DNA of 8,356 nt from Xanthobacteraceae bacterium. GTDB taxonomy: Bacteria; Pseudomonadota; Alphaproteobacteria; Rhizobiales; Xanthobacteraceae. Numbering within the stretch: the first letter of the stretch is position 1; each line of letters opens with the position of its first letter. Below the pieces are notes generated by a model, which was not told the origin of the DNA, did no database searches, and saw nothing but the letters and a program-made list of their open reading frames with translations. The position numbers were made by a program, and so were the translations under genes. Below, piece after piece: positions 1-7,269 of the stretch. The stretch lies in contig JASHWN010000091.1 of the NCBI GenBank assembly GCA_030044035.1, forward strand, positions 1 through 8,356, read 5' to 3'.

Positions 1-779
1 GTCCACAGTGCGGTTTCGGGGCTCTTGGTCAGCGCCACGAGGACGGCCGGAATGCCCGCCAGGATCGGTCCGAGATAGGGGATGAATTCGCCGATGCCGG
101 CAATCAGCCCAAGTGCCAGCGGCGACGGCACGCCGATCAGCCAGACCGCGCAGGTCGACAACAGGCCGATCACAAGCATTTCGAACAGCTGGCCTAACAG
201 CCAAAGCCGCAACGCCTCGCCGATGCCATCATAAATTTCCGCCGCGCGGGCATGATGGCGCGGCGGGAACAGCCAGATCACCCCGGTTCGGTACAGCCGC
301 GGCTGTGCCGCAAGGTACACACCGCAGATGATCATGATGATGACGGCTTCCATGAAGGTGGTGCTCGTCCTGACCAGCCCCGGCAGCACGTCAGTCAGCG
401 AAAAATTGCCGCTCGACATGTGCTGGAGCAGGAAGCGGCCGGTGGGCGTGCCCTGCAAGTTTTTTTCGATGTCGGAGCTGGCGGCGGTAGTGCGCTGCAC
501 CACGTCCTGAAACTCGGACGAGATCTGCGTGCCGAACAGGTACGCGGTGCCGGCGATGACGACAAAGATGATGAGGCCCGAGACAGTGAGCGCGGTCCAT
601 CGCGGCAGCCGCAGCCAGCGCTCGATCGGGTGCGAGCCGAGGCACAGCAGCATCGCCAAAATGATGGCGCCGAACGCCATCAGAACGACGCCGAACAGAT
701 ACCAGATCAGAACTGGCGTGACCGCGACGCCAATGACGATCAGCACCCGTTTGAAAAAATCGAACAAATTGGTCGTCAT
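1..779 (-). CDS. AI-2E/PerM-family membrane transporter, N-terminal 259 residues (3' end outside window)
   Basis: An uninterrupted frame runs leftward from ATG at 779 to the window edge without a stop, so the C-terminus is missing. The family (AI-2E transporter-like, PerM/YdiK) comprises inner-membrane proteins of about 350 residues with roughly eight membrane segments; some members export signals or act as Na+/H+ antiporters, but the substrate is usually unknown. Hydrophobic segments are visible near residues 11-46 and 63-83. A soluble stretch follows at about 85-130, then membrane segments near 140-158 and 195-250. The best family mark is the conserved C-proximal stretch with GIGEFIPYLGPILAGIPA (about 228-245), typical of these proteins. 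No strong Shine-Dalgarno sequence precedes the ATG, but no better start is seen. It is divergent from the FUSC-family gene. The family call is firm; the substrate cannot be inferred. Confidence 0.85.
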   Translation of the reverse strand, partial: MTTNLFDFFKRVLIVIGVAVTPVLIWYLFGVVLMAFGAIILAMLLCLGSHPIERWLRLPRWTALTVSGLIIFVVIAGTAYLFGTQISSEFQDVVQRTTAASSDIEKNLQGTPTGRFLLQHMSSGNFSLTDVLPGLVRTSTTFMEAVIIMIICGVYLAAQPRLYRTGVIWLFPPRHHARAAEIYDGIGEALRLWLLGQLFEMLVIGLLSTCAVWLIGVPSPLALGLIAGIGEFIPYLGPILAGIPAVLVALTKSPETALW

Positions 780-1043
780 GGCGATCCACGGCGGTTTTGC
801 CGGGACAGTTTGCCCAAGCCCGCCGCAGGGTCAATCGGCGGCGTGCGGTTCCGGTTCCGACGGGCGGACGCGTTTGGCCCAGTAGCCAGGTCGATGCCGT
901 CGTCGCAGCGAACGAGAATGCCGACGCCGCGGCGCGCTTTGGCCGAATTCACCTGGTCAACGAGGTCGCGTAAGCTGCCAGCGGTTCATTCGGCAGGGGT
1001 GCTCGACGCATTGCAGGGCCTCGGCCAATCCGGCAGGCCGGTC
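780..1043. other. Divergent intergenic gap with a codon-aligned open frame on both strands
   Basis: This gap separates the leftward AI-2E-family gene from the rightward FUSC gene and must hold both promoters, but I see no convincing -35/-10 pair. On the minus strand a frame is open from 985 to a TGA at 776-778. That TGA overlaps the AI-2E start codon as ATGA. The translation begins protein-like (LRDLVDQVNSAKARRGVGIL at its upstream end) and becomes Arg-rich low-quality sequence. The only plausible start is GTG at 952, with no clear ribosome binding site. The plus strand is open in the same codon phase up to TAA at 971-973. It may be a tiny upstream ORF, a gene remnant, or simply GC-rich chance. 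No function is proposed. Confidence 0.3.
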
Positions 1044-2060
1044 ATGAACGGGTCTTCGATCACGTCCGCGCACGTGCGGCGCGGCGTGTTGTTTATGGTC
1101 AATATCGGCGTGCCGCTGATCGTCGGCGTCTGGCGCGGCGAACCGGTGGCGGCGCTGCTCGGCGCCCTGGTCGGCATGCTGCTCGCGTTTGCCGACAACG
1201 ATGGCGAACTATTGAGCCGGCTGCGGCTCCTGGTGGTCAATGCCGCCGTGCTTGCCGCCGGCGGCGTCATTGGCTGGCTGTGCCGCGACTCGGCGCCGGC
1301 GTTGTGGGCGGTGTTCGTCGCCATCACGCTATCAGTCGGCATGGCGGCGCGCAGCGGCCGCGCGCCGCTGCTCGCCGGCCGCCACGGCGCCATGGCGTTC
1401 ATCGTTGCCGCCACCGTTCCGGATTTCGCAACCCATCAGCTCTGGTATCTGCTCGGCGCTCTGGCGCTCAACGCGGTGTCGCGCACCATCGATCACCTGC
1501 TCGCGGGACCGTGCCCGATGCAGCCGGCCGCGCAGCTGCGGGTGCCGACCGAACATTCTGGTTGGTTCCGGTTCGCGCTGGCCTATTTGGGCGCCGCGGT
1601 CGTGGCGCTGTGGATCGGCAAGACGCTCGATCCGGTCCACACCATCTGGGTGGTCGTCACCACGCTCGTCGTCATGCAGCCGGACGCGCGGGCAAGCTAC
1701 CGGCGCATCGTCGAGCGCGTGCTCGGCACCTTCGTCGGCGTCGTCGCCGCTTGGCTCATCAGCATGCTGTTTCATTCGGCGATCGTCATCTGCATCGCGA
1801 TCGTATTGGTCGCGCCGCTCATCCCGCATCACCTCGCGCATCGCTATTGGCTGCACACCGCCCTGATCGCGCTCATGGTGCTCTTGGCCTACGATTTGAC
1901 CGTGCTCAGCGCGCGCGGCCTGGCCGGGCTCCTGACCGAGCGGCTGGAAGACATTTTGCTCGGCTGCGCCATTGCGCTCTTTGGCACCGCGGCAGCGTTC
2001 CCGCATGAAGCCGTGCTCGGCTTCGACCAACTGGTCGGCGACTCGCCGCCCAAGGAGTGA
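1044..2060 (+). CDS. FUSC-family (fusaric acid resistance-like) inner-membrane protein
   Basis: A 338-residue integral membrane protein. The FUSC/FUSC_2 family includes components of aromatic-acid and fusaric-acid efflux systems and many uncharacterised permease-like proteins. Hydrophobic segments appear around residues 14-30, 34-50, 62-80, 86-102, 117-126, 133-146, 174-191, 198-211, 227-262 (two segments), 271-288 and 303-319. The family signature is the segment at about 202-232, where WVVVTTLVVMQPDARASYRR is followed by an R...GT..G pattern, together with the ERLEDILLG stretch near 299. The frame stays open far upstream (to 252), but that part is Arg/Asp/Gln-rich shadow sequence opposite the neighbouring gene. 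I chose ATG 1044 because hydrophobic, family-like sequence starts right after it and a GGCAGG-like ribosome binding site precedes it. GTG at 999 is an alternative. The substrate is unknown. Confidence 0.8.
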   Translation: MNGSSITSAHVRRGVLFMVNIGVPLIVGVWRGEPVAALLGALVGMLLAFADNDGELLSRLRLLVVNAAVLAAGGVIGWLCRDSAPALWAVFVAITLSVGMAARSGRAPLLAGRHGAMAFIVAATVPDFATHQLWYLLGALALNAVSRTIDHLLAGPCPMQPAAQLRVPTEHSGWFRFALAYLGAAVVALWIGKTLDPVHTIWVVVTTLVVMQPDARASYRRIVERVLGTFVGVVAAWLISMLFHSAIVICIAIVLVAPLIPHHLAHRYWLHTALIALMVLLAYDLTVLSARGLAGLLTERLEDILLGCAIALFGTAAAFPHEAVLGFDQLVGDSPPKE

Positions 2061-2145
2061 CACGCACGCGCGCCTTTCTCTATGGAGCCGCCGTGCTGTC
2101 ATGCTATGCCTGCTCGATCACGTTGAACGAACGTGCACGCACAGC

Positions 2146-2152
2146 GGGGAGG
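2146..2152 (+). promoter_or_regulatory. Ribosome binding site fixing the hydrolase start
   Basis: GGGGAGG lies four bases upstream of ATG 2157. It supports that ATG over the in-frame GTG at 2133, which has no comparable site. Confidence 0.7.
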
Positions 2153-2156
2153 CACG

Positions 2157-3788
2157 ATGACAAAGCCGCGCGAAGTCAAGATCCGCGTCCATGACGGCGT
2201 GGAGATCGCGGTCGCGCTCTACATGCCGGAAGGCGGCGGCCGCTTTCCGGCGCTGCTCGCGCCCTCGCCATACCGCTACGACAACAACACGCTGCCGGCG
2301 ACGCCGCAATTTCTCTGGCGCGAGACCGGGCCGATCGATTTCTATCTCAAGCACGGCTACGTCTACGCCCACATGGACGTGCGCGGCTGCGGCAAATCGG
2401 GCGGCGAATTCCGCCTGCTCGACCGCAACGAGCAGAAAGACCTCTACGACGTCATCGAATGGCTCGGGAGGCAGCCGTGGTCGAGCGGCAAGGTGGGCGG
2501 TATCGGCCAATCCTATTTCTGCATGTCGCAATGGTGGATGGCGATCCAGAAGCCGCCGTCGCTCGCCTGCATCGCCGCGTTCGACGGGCTCAACGACCCG
2601 TACCGCGCCTCGGTCTATCAGGGCGGCATTCTGGGCGACTTCTTCGGCTCCTATTGGTGGAATCAGAACCGCATCATCAACCGCCATCCGGCCAACGGCG
2701 AGCACCCGCGAGAGCAGCCCTGCGATCTCAACCTGCTTCTGCAGCAGCATCCGACTTACGACGAGTTCTGGCGCGAGCGCTGCGCCGCCGAACGGCTGCA
2801 CGAGATCGAGGTGCCGCTCTATTCGATCGGGGTGTGGGGCAAGGTCGACCTGCACACCCGCGGCAATATCGACGGCTTCCGCCGCGCCAAAGGTCCGAAG
2901 AAGCTGAAGATGGTCGGCCCCGTAAATGCCTTCGTCGCCAACCGCGAGTTCAACAGCGTCGAATTGCACGAAAAACTGCTGCTGCCGTTCTACGAGCATT
3001 ATCTGAAGGGCAAGGACACCGAATATTCGAAGCGGCCGAATGTCGAATATTTCGTGCGCGGGGCGGACGCGGTGCGCAGCGCCGCGACTTGGCCGCCGGC
3101 CGGCGTCAAATACGTCAGCTGGAATTTGAGCGCGGCAAGATACGGCAGCGTGACCTCCCTCAACGATGGCACGCTGACGCGCGAAGCGCCGGCTGGCGCC
3201 GACCTGACCACGTACCGCTATCCCGATCCGGGCTGGATGATGGGCGTGGTCGGTTTCGGCCCGAACAATATGCCCGATCCAGCGCGGCGCGTGCTCACCT
3301 TCACCACAGCGCCGCTTGCGCGTGACCTCGAAATTGCCGGGCCGATCAAGCTCGTGCTGCACGCCTCGTCGACGCGCGACGACATGGACTTTTTCGTCAA
3401 GCTGTCGGAGCAGATGCCGCAATCGGCCGAGGACCGCGCCAAGGGCCTCAATCCGGCGTCATACTGGATCACCAAAGGCTGGTTGCGCGCCTCGCACCGC
3501 GCGCTCGATGAGACGAAATCGACCGACATGGAGCCGTACCACACTCACACCGATCCGCAGCCGATCGAGCCGGGAAAGATCTATCGCTTCGACATCAGCA
3601 TCGAGCCGATGGCGCATCGGTTCAAAGCCGGCAACCGCGTTCGCCTCGAAATCGTCAACGGCGATTCCGCGGTCACCGACGTGCTGTGGACGCATTACTA
3701 TCTGCCCAACAAGATCGGCGCCGACACGATCTATCACTCGGCGCAATATCCGTCGGCGCTGACCTTGCCGGTGATGGAGGGGGCGTAG
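2157..3788 (+). CDS. CocE/NonD-family alpha/beta hydrolase (X-Pro dipeptidyl-peptidase-like), 543 aa
   Basis: The layout is that of the Peptidase_S15 plus PepX_C family, which includes cocaine esterase, glutaryl-7-ACA acylases and X-Pro dipeptidyl peptidases. The N-terminal alpha/beta hydrolase domain (about 5-285) has the opening strand VKIRVHDGVEIAVALYMPEG, the stretch YVYAHMDVRGCGKSGGEF (about 69-85) and a nucleophile elbow GIGQSYFC with Ser119. The C-terminal beta jelly-roll domain (about 315-540) carries the RVLTFTTAPLARDLEIAGPI stretch typical of PepX_C. Oddities: the usual GxSYxG elbow ends in Cys122, and the region after GP254 reads VNAFVAN where family members usually have a GPW.H motif bearing the catalytic His. 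A likely acid is Asp231, in VWGKVDLHTRG. There is no signal peptide, so it is probably cytoplasmic. It lies 96 bases downstream of the FUSC gene on the same strand and converges on pstA. The substrate is unknown. Confidence 0.87.
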   Translation: MTKPREVKIRVHDGVEIAVALYMPEGGGRFPALLAPSPYRYDNNTLPATPQFLWRETGPIDFYLKHGYVYAHMDVRGCGKSGGEFRLLDRNEQKDLYDVIEWLGRQPWSSGKVGGIGQSYFCMSQWWMAIQKPPSLACIAAFDGLNDPYRASVYQGGILGDFFGSYWWNQNRIINRHPANGEHPREQPCDLNLLLQQHPTYDEFWRERCAAERLHEIEVPLYSIGVWGKVDLHTRGNIDGFRRAKGPKKLKMVGPVNAFVANREFNSVELHEKLLLPFYEHYLKGKDTEYSKRPNVEYFVRGADAVRSAATWPPAGVKYVSWNLSAARYGSVTSLNDGTLTREAPAGADLTTYRYPDPGWMMGVVGFGPNNMPDPARRVLTFTTAPLARDLEIAGPIKLVLHASSTRDDMDFFVKLSEQMPQSAEDRAKGLNPASYWITKGWLRASHRALDETKSTDMEPYHTHTDPQPIEPGKIYRFDISIEPMAHRFKAGNRVRLEIVNGDSAVTDVLWTHYYLPNKIGADTIYHSAQYPSALTLPVMEGA

Positions 3789-3809
3789 AACGTAGTCCGC
3801 ATGAGCTGG

Positions 3810-3895
3810 CGTAGGATGGGTTGAGCGACAGCGAAACCCATCAATCAGCTGCTTCGAAATATGATGGGTTTCGCTGTCGCTCAACCCATCCTACG
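3810..3895. repeat. REPIN-like perfect inverted repeat between convergent genes
   Basis: Two 34-base arms (3810-3843 and 3862-3895) are exact reverse complements around an 18-base loop (3844-3861). Each arm contains its own smaller palindrome: GATGGGTT at 3815-3822 pairs with AACCCATC at 3835-3842, and the right arm mirrors this. Two REP-like hairpins in inverted orientation define a REPIN, a small non-autonomous repeat moved by RAYT transposases. The outer motif GTAGGATGGGTTGAGC resembles scattered intergenic repeats that I associate with Bradyrhizobium-like genomes. By position, its RNA hairpin could also end or protect transcripts arriving from both sides. I see no second copy in this window. 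Confidence 0.8.
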
Positions 3896-3914
3896 GGCTA
3901 GGCCGCGGTCAGCT

Positions 3915-3934
3915 GGCGCCGTCCCTGCGACGCC
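3915..3934 (-). terminator. Possible short hairpin just after pstA
   Basis: GGCGCCG, loop, then TGCGACGCC form an imperfect stem (one mismatch and one G-U pair) directly downstream of the pstA stop. No T-run follows, so it is at best a weak or factor-assisted terminator. The larger inverted repeat beyond it may do this job. Confidence 0.25.
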
Positions 3935-3935
3935 G

Positions 3936-4823
3936 CTAGCGCCCCGAGCTCGAGTGCGCCATCGTGCGGGCGACGATGCTCAACACCAAGACTGAGAGCG
4001 TGATGATGAGCGCTCCGGTCCACGCCAGTTCTTGCCAGTCCTTGTAGGGACTGAGCGCGAACTGGAAGATCACAACCGGCAGGCTCGCCACAGGCCCGTT
4101 GAGATTCGTGCTGAAAAACTGATTATTGAGCGAGGTGAACAAAAGCGGTGCGGTCTCGCCGCTGATGCGCGCGACTGCCAGCAACACCCCCGTCACCATC
4201 CCCGTGCGCGCCGCGCGGTAGCAAATACGCGTAATCGACAAATACCGCGGCAAGCCGATCGAGCACGCGGCCTCGCGCAGCGTATTCGGCACCATGATCA
4301 ACATGTCTTCGGTCGTGCGGACAACAACCGGAATGACGATCACGGCGAGCGCAACACCGCCTGCCCAGCCCGAAAAGTGCCCCATTGGCGCGACCATGAT
4401 CTGATAAATGAACAGGCCGATGACGATGGATGGCGCGCTCAGGAGAATATCGTTGATGAACCGCACGACCGAGGTCAGCCGGTCATAGCGGCCGTATTCG
4501 GCCATGTAGGTGCCGGCGAGAATACCGATCGGCGTGCCGATCAAGATGGCGAGAACGGTCAGGAACAGGCTGCCGATGATCGGGTTCAGCAAGCCGCCGC
4601 GCGAACCGGGCGGCGGCGTCATCTGCGTGAAAGCCTCAAGCGAAACGCCGCTAAAGCCCTTCCACAGCAAGGCACCCAGGATCAACACCAGCCACGCCAG
4701 TCCCAGCAGGGTCGCGCTATAGGCCAAGCCCTGGGCAACAACGTTGCGCCGCCGCCGTGCGGCGTAGCGCCCGCTCTGCGTGCGGGCCACCATGCTCCGA
4801 TCCGACGGTGCAGCGTCCGACAT
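3936..4823 (-). CDS. pstA: Phosphate ABC transporter permease PstA
   Basis: One of the two membrane subunits of the PstSCAB high-affinity phosphate importer. The 295-residue protein has a basic cytoplasmic N-terminus with an ARRRR cluster (about 22-26). Membrane segments follow near 35-53, 82-106, 124-146, 153-169, 208-222 and 267-286. The coupling loop that docks on the ATPase is seen as [20 protein letters not shown] (181-200), with the EAA...G core. It is followed by [12 protein letters not shown] instead of the generic LP, a variant I recall from other proteobacterial PstA proteins. [20 protein letters not shown] (218-237) is strongly characteristic of PstA. ATG 4823 is chosen over in-frame 4871 because it lies four bases after the pstC stop and follows GGTGA. 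The overlapping extension would lie inside pstC. It is translated together with pstC, and no pstB follows it. Confidence 0.93.
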   Translation of the reverse strand: MSDAAPSDRSMVARTQSGRYAARRRRNVVAQGLAYSATLLGLAWLVLILGALLWKGFSGVSLEAFTQMTPPPGSRGGLLNPIIGSLFLTVLAILIGTPIGILAGTYMAEYGRYDRLTSVVRFINDILLSAPSIVIGLFIYQIMVAPMGHFSGWAGGVALAVIVIPVVVRTTEDMLIMVPNTLREAACSIGLPRYLSITRICYRAARTGMVTGVLLAVARISGETAPLLFTSLNNQFFSTNLNGPVASLPVVIFQFALSPYKDWQELAWTGALIITLSVLVLSIVARTMAHSSSGR

Positions 4824-4827
4824 CCAA

Positions 4828-5820
4828 TCACCCGATCCGACGTTCGATTCGCAGCAGCATGTAACGCGCAATCGCCAGCACGATGAACGTGATGACGAAC
4901 AGAATGAGGCCCAATGCGATCAGCGCCGAGGTATAGAGGTCACCAACCGCTTCGGTGAACTCGTTGGCGATCGTCGCCGAGATCGTAGTGCCCGGCGCCA
5001 GCAGCGAAGCCGATATCCGGTGCGCATTGCCGATCACGAATGTGATGGCCATCGTCTCGCCGAGCGCGCGGCCGAGCGCCAGCATCACGCCGCCGAGCAC
5101 GCCGACGCGGGAATACGGCAGCACGACGTTGCGGACCACTTCCCATTTCGTGCAGCCGATGCCGTACGCCGCTTCCTTGAGCACCGGAGGCACCGCCTCG
5201 AACACGTCGCGGGAGATCGAGCTAACGAACGGCAACACCATGATCGCGAGAATGAGTCCAGCTGTGAGCAGGCCGATGCCATAGGGCGCGCCAGAGAAGA
5301 GCGGCGCAATCAGCGGTACATTGCCGAGCGTACTGATGAGGTACGGTTCGATATGGGCCTGAAGAAAAGGCGCAAATATGAACAACCCCCAGATGCCGTA
5401 AATGATGCTCGGAATGCCCGCTAGCAATTCGACAGCAATGCCAATTGGGCTTCGCAGCCAGGCCGGGCAAAGCTCGGTGAGAAAAAACGCGATCATCAAG
5501 CCAATGGGAATCGCAATCAGCATCGCGATGAACGACGTGATCAGCGTCCCGTAGACGGCCGGCAGCGCCCCGAAGACCTCCGTGACCGGGTTCCAACTGC
5601 TGGTAACAAGAAAATTAAATCCGAACGCGCGGAAGGCGGGCAGCGCCCCTTGCACCAGCGAAAGGAGGATGCCGCCCAGAAGCAGCAGCACCAAGACGGC
5701 CGCGCCACGCGTCAGATAACGGAAACCTGCGTCGCGTGACCGCAGCCGGCGCATCACCGCGTAGGAGGAGACAGCTCCGGCTGGTGCGGCCATTCGCCCT
5801 TGCATCGCAATGTCGACCAC
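4828..5820 (-). CDS. pstC: Phosphate ABC transporter permease PstC
   Basis: The partner membrane subunit of PstA. It is 330 residues long with six main membrane segments, near 39-58, 88-114, 128-150, 183-200, 238-262 and 298-322. Family marks are [20 protein letters not shown] (131-150), the coupling loop [20 protein letters not shown] (214-233) followed by LP, and [20 protein letters not shown] (247-266). Start choice is uncertain. GTG 5820 has GAGGGG ten bases upstream (5831-5836), while in-frame ATG 5805 and ATG 5793 lack a good site; a shorter N-terminus would not affect the transport core. It lies 148 bases after pstS, behind a terminator-like hairpin, and four bases ahead of pstA. This suggests that pstC and pstA form a tightly coupled pair expressed at a lower level than pstS. 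Confidence 0.93.
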   Translation of the reverse strand: MVDIAMQGRMAAPAGAVSSYAVMRRLRSRDAGFRYLTRGAAVLVLLLLGGILLSLVQGALPAFRAFGFNFLVTSSWNPVTEVFGALPAVYGTLITSFIAMLIAIPIGLMIAFFLTELCPAWLRSPIGIAVELLAGIPSIIYGIWGLFIFAPFLQAHIEPYLISTLGNVPLIAPLFSGAPYGIGLLTAGLILAIMVLPFVSSISRDVFEAVPPVLKEAAYGIGCTKWEVVRNVVLPYSRVGVLGGVMLALGRALGETMAITFVIGNAHRISASLLAPGTTISATIANEFTEAVGDLYTSALIALGLILFVITFIVLAIARYMLLRIERRIG

Positions 5821-5921
5821 GTTCCGGTGTCCCCTCGTTACATCAACCGAGCGTTACATGGAAAGCCGGCCAGAAGGCCGATCAAACCGGGACTCTAACC
5901 CCTGCCTCCGTGTCGGCACCA

Positions 5922-5955
5922 AGGGAAAAAGGCGCCTTGGCGGCGCCTTTTCCCT
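5922..5955 (-). terminator. Rho-independent terminator/attenuator between pstS and pstC
   Basis: On the minus strand, 13 bases after the pstS stop, AGGGAAAAGGCGCC is followed by a five-base loop and then GGCGCCTTTTTCCCT. This gives a GC-rich six-pair core (5942-5947 with 5931-5936) extended by A-T and G-C pairs, with one extra base in the T-run. The T-run follows the GC core as in an intrinsic terminator. Within an operon, such a site typically lets the binding protein be made in excess over the permeases by partial read-through. Confidence 0.75.
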
Positions 5956-5968
5956 GATCATACGGCGC

Positions 5969-6991
5969 TCAGAAGCTGGCGCCTTTGATCTTTTCCTTCC
6001 AGGTTCTTTCAATCAGCGTAACGACGCTGTCGGGCATCGGAACGTAGAGGAGATCGCTCGCCATCTGCTTCCCGTTCTTGTAGCCCCAGTCAAAGAACTT
6101 CAGCGCGGCATCCGAGTCGGCAGCACTAACCGGCACGGCCTGCATCAGGATGAAGGTCGATCCTGCAATCGGCCACGAGGTGGCGCCAGGCGCATTCGTG
6201 ATGATGACGTGGAAATCCTTTGCGCCCGCCCAATCGGCGCCCGCCGCGGCAGCCTGGAACGCAGCCGCTGCGGGAGCCACGACCTTGCCGGCCTGATTGA
6301 TCATTTTGGCATAGGTCAGATTGTTCTGCATCGCATAGGCATATTCAACATAGCCGAGCGAGCCAACGGTCTGCGCTACTGTCGCCGACACGCCTTCGCT
6401 GCCCTTGCCGCCGATGCCGACCGGCCACTCGACCGCGGTGTTTTCGCCGACTTTTGACTTCCAGTCGGCGCTGACTTTGGAGAGATAGTCCGTCCAGATG
6501 AACGTCGTGCCCGAACCATCTGAACGGTGGACGATCGCGATCGCCATATCGGGCAACTTCACGCCGGGATTGAGTTTCGCAATCGCCGGATCGTTCCACT
6601 TGGTGATCTCGCCAAGGAAGACTTTCGCAAGCGTCGGGCCATCGAAGGTAAGCTCGCCCGGCTTGATTCCGGGGACGTTCAGGAGCGGCACGACGGCGCC
6701 ATTGATGACGGGAAACTGCACGAAATTATTTTTCTGCACATCGGCGGGCACCAGCGGCATGTCCGTCGCGCCGAAGGTGACGGTCTTGTTGGTGATCTGT
6801 TTGATCCCGCCGCCCGAGCCGATCGATTGATAGTTGAGGCCGATCCCGGTCTCCTTTTTGTAGGCGTCCGCCCACTTGGCAAGGACCGGGTAGACGAAGG
6901 TGGAGCCCGCGCCAGTGATCTCGGCGGCGGAAGCGGGTGTGATCGCCGCGGCGAGCAGGCCGGCGGCGGCGAAGGTTCGTAGATGTTTCAC
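5969..6991 (-). CDS. pstS: Periplasmic phosphate-binding protein PstS
   Basis: This is the soluble receptor that captures phosphate in the periplasm and delivers it to PstC/PstA. The 340-residue precursor has a Sec signal peptide (KHLRTF basic end, hydrophobic 8-17, cleavage after Ala22 or Ala23 in PASAAE). The phosphate-binding set is all present: AGSTF (28-32), [11 protein letters not shown] (56-66), FGATDMPL with Asp77, and [10 protein letters not shown] with Arg156, Ser160, Gly161 and Thr162. A full set argues for a working anion-binding site; selectivity between phosphate and arsenate cannot be read from it. The start is GTG 6991, preceded by AGGAGA with eight bases of spacing. The in-frame TTG at 7012 would put the ribosome site inside the gene. 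It is first in the pst run and lies behind a Pho box. The leader from box to start is about 170 bases. Confidence 0.95.
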   Translation of the reverse strand: MKHLRTFAAAGLLAAAITPASAAEITGAGSTFVYPVLAKWADAYKKETGIGLNYQSIGSGGGIKQITNKTVTFGATDMPLVPADVQKNNFVQFPVINGAVVPLLNVPGIKPGELTFDGPTLAKVFLGEITKWNDPAIAKLNPGVKLPDMAIAIVHRSDGSGTTFIWTDYLSKVSADWKSKVGENTAVEWPVGIGGKGSEGVSATVAQTVGSLGYVEYAYAMQNNLTYAKMINQAGKVVAPAAAAFQAAAAGADWAGAKDFHVIITNAPGATSWPIAGSTFILMQAVPVSAADSDAALKFFDWGYKNGKQMASDLLYVPMPDSVVTLIERTWKEKIKGASF

Positions 6992-6999
6992 GGGGCTTA

Positions 7000-7005
7000 T
7001 CTCCT
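7000..7005 (-). promoter_or_regulatory. Ribosome binding site of pstS
   Basis: AGGAGA on the minus strand lies eight bases ahead of GTG 6991. It decides for this GTG and against the upstream in-frame TTG at 7012. Confidence 0.8.
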
Positions 7006-7160
7006 GTTGCAAGGCTTGCGGCAGGGGTCACCAACCCATGCCGGGTTCAACGTTCCCTTGGGGCGTTCCGTGCGATTTGTTGCGCTGCGGCACGTTGTCT
7101 AGGGCTCGAATTGGGGGCGAGCCGATCGACGGGCTCATTGAAGGCGGCAATCGATCCCGT

Positions 7161-7193
7161 TTGTATGACGGCTATGTATAAGTTTTGTGACAG
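7161..7193 (-). promoter_or_regulatory. Pho box (PhoB-binding site) upstream of pstS
   Basis: On the minus strand three consecutive 11-base units read CTGTCACAAAA, CTTATACATAG and CCGTCATACAA. PhoB boxes are built from direct 7-base CTGTCAT-like elements separated by 4-base AT-rich spacers, and units one and three match well while the middle one is degenerate. It faces pstS, 77 bases past the arsR stop, so pstS should have its own phosphate-starvation promoter even if some transcript enters from arsR. I do not see a clear -10 hexamer at the expected distance. Confidence 0.75.
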
Positions 7194-7269
7194 GTGTGCG
7201 TGACTGCAGCCGGCACCGAGAAAACGCATACGCCAGAAGGACGTGGCAGGGTTGGGCGCGAATGCGGTG

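Noticed and set aside
252..1043. Long 5' extension of the FUSC frame (total 602 residues)
   Set aside because: The extension is antisense to the AI-2E-family gene and rich in Arg, Asp, Gln and His with no hydrophobic or domain-like pattern. Family-like sequence begins only after 1044.
2118..3422. 434-residue minus-strand frame opposite the hydrolase
   Set aside because: It is a mirror of the GC-rich CocE-family gene: Arg/Ala/Val-rich with no recognisable domain, while the plus strand shows a clear family fold.
4032..4886. 284-residue plus-strand frame over pstA
   Set aside because: Antisense shadow with Arg/Asp/His/Gln-rich sequence; pstA on the other strand is certain.
4780..5424. 214-residue plus-strand frame over pstC
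   Set aside because: Antisense shadow of pstC with a polar, low-information composition.
7033..7047. AACCC/GGGTT hairpin in the pstS leader as a riboswitch
   Set aside because: It is only a five-pair stem with no additional helices or known aptamer signature.
7047..7229. 60-residue minus-strand frame between arsR and pstS
   Set aside because: It covers the Pho box and leader, has no ribosome binding site, and has no recognisable sequence.
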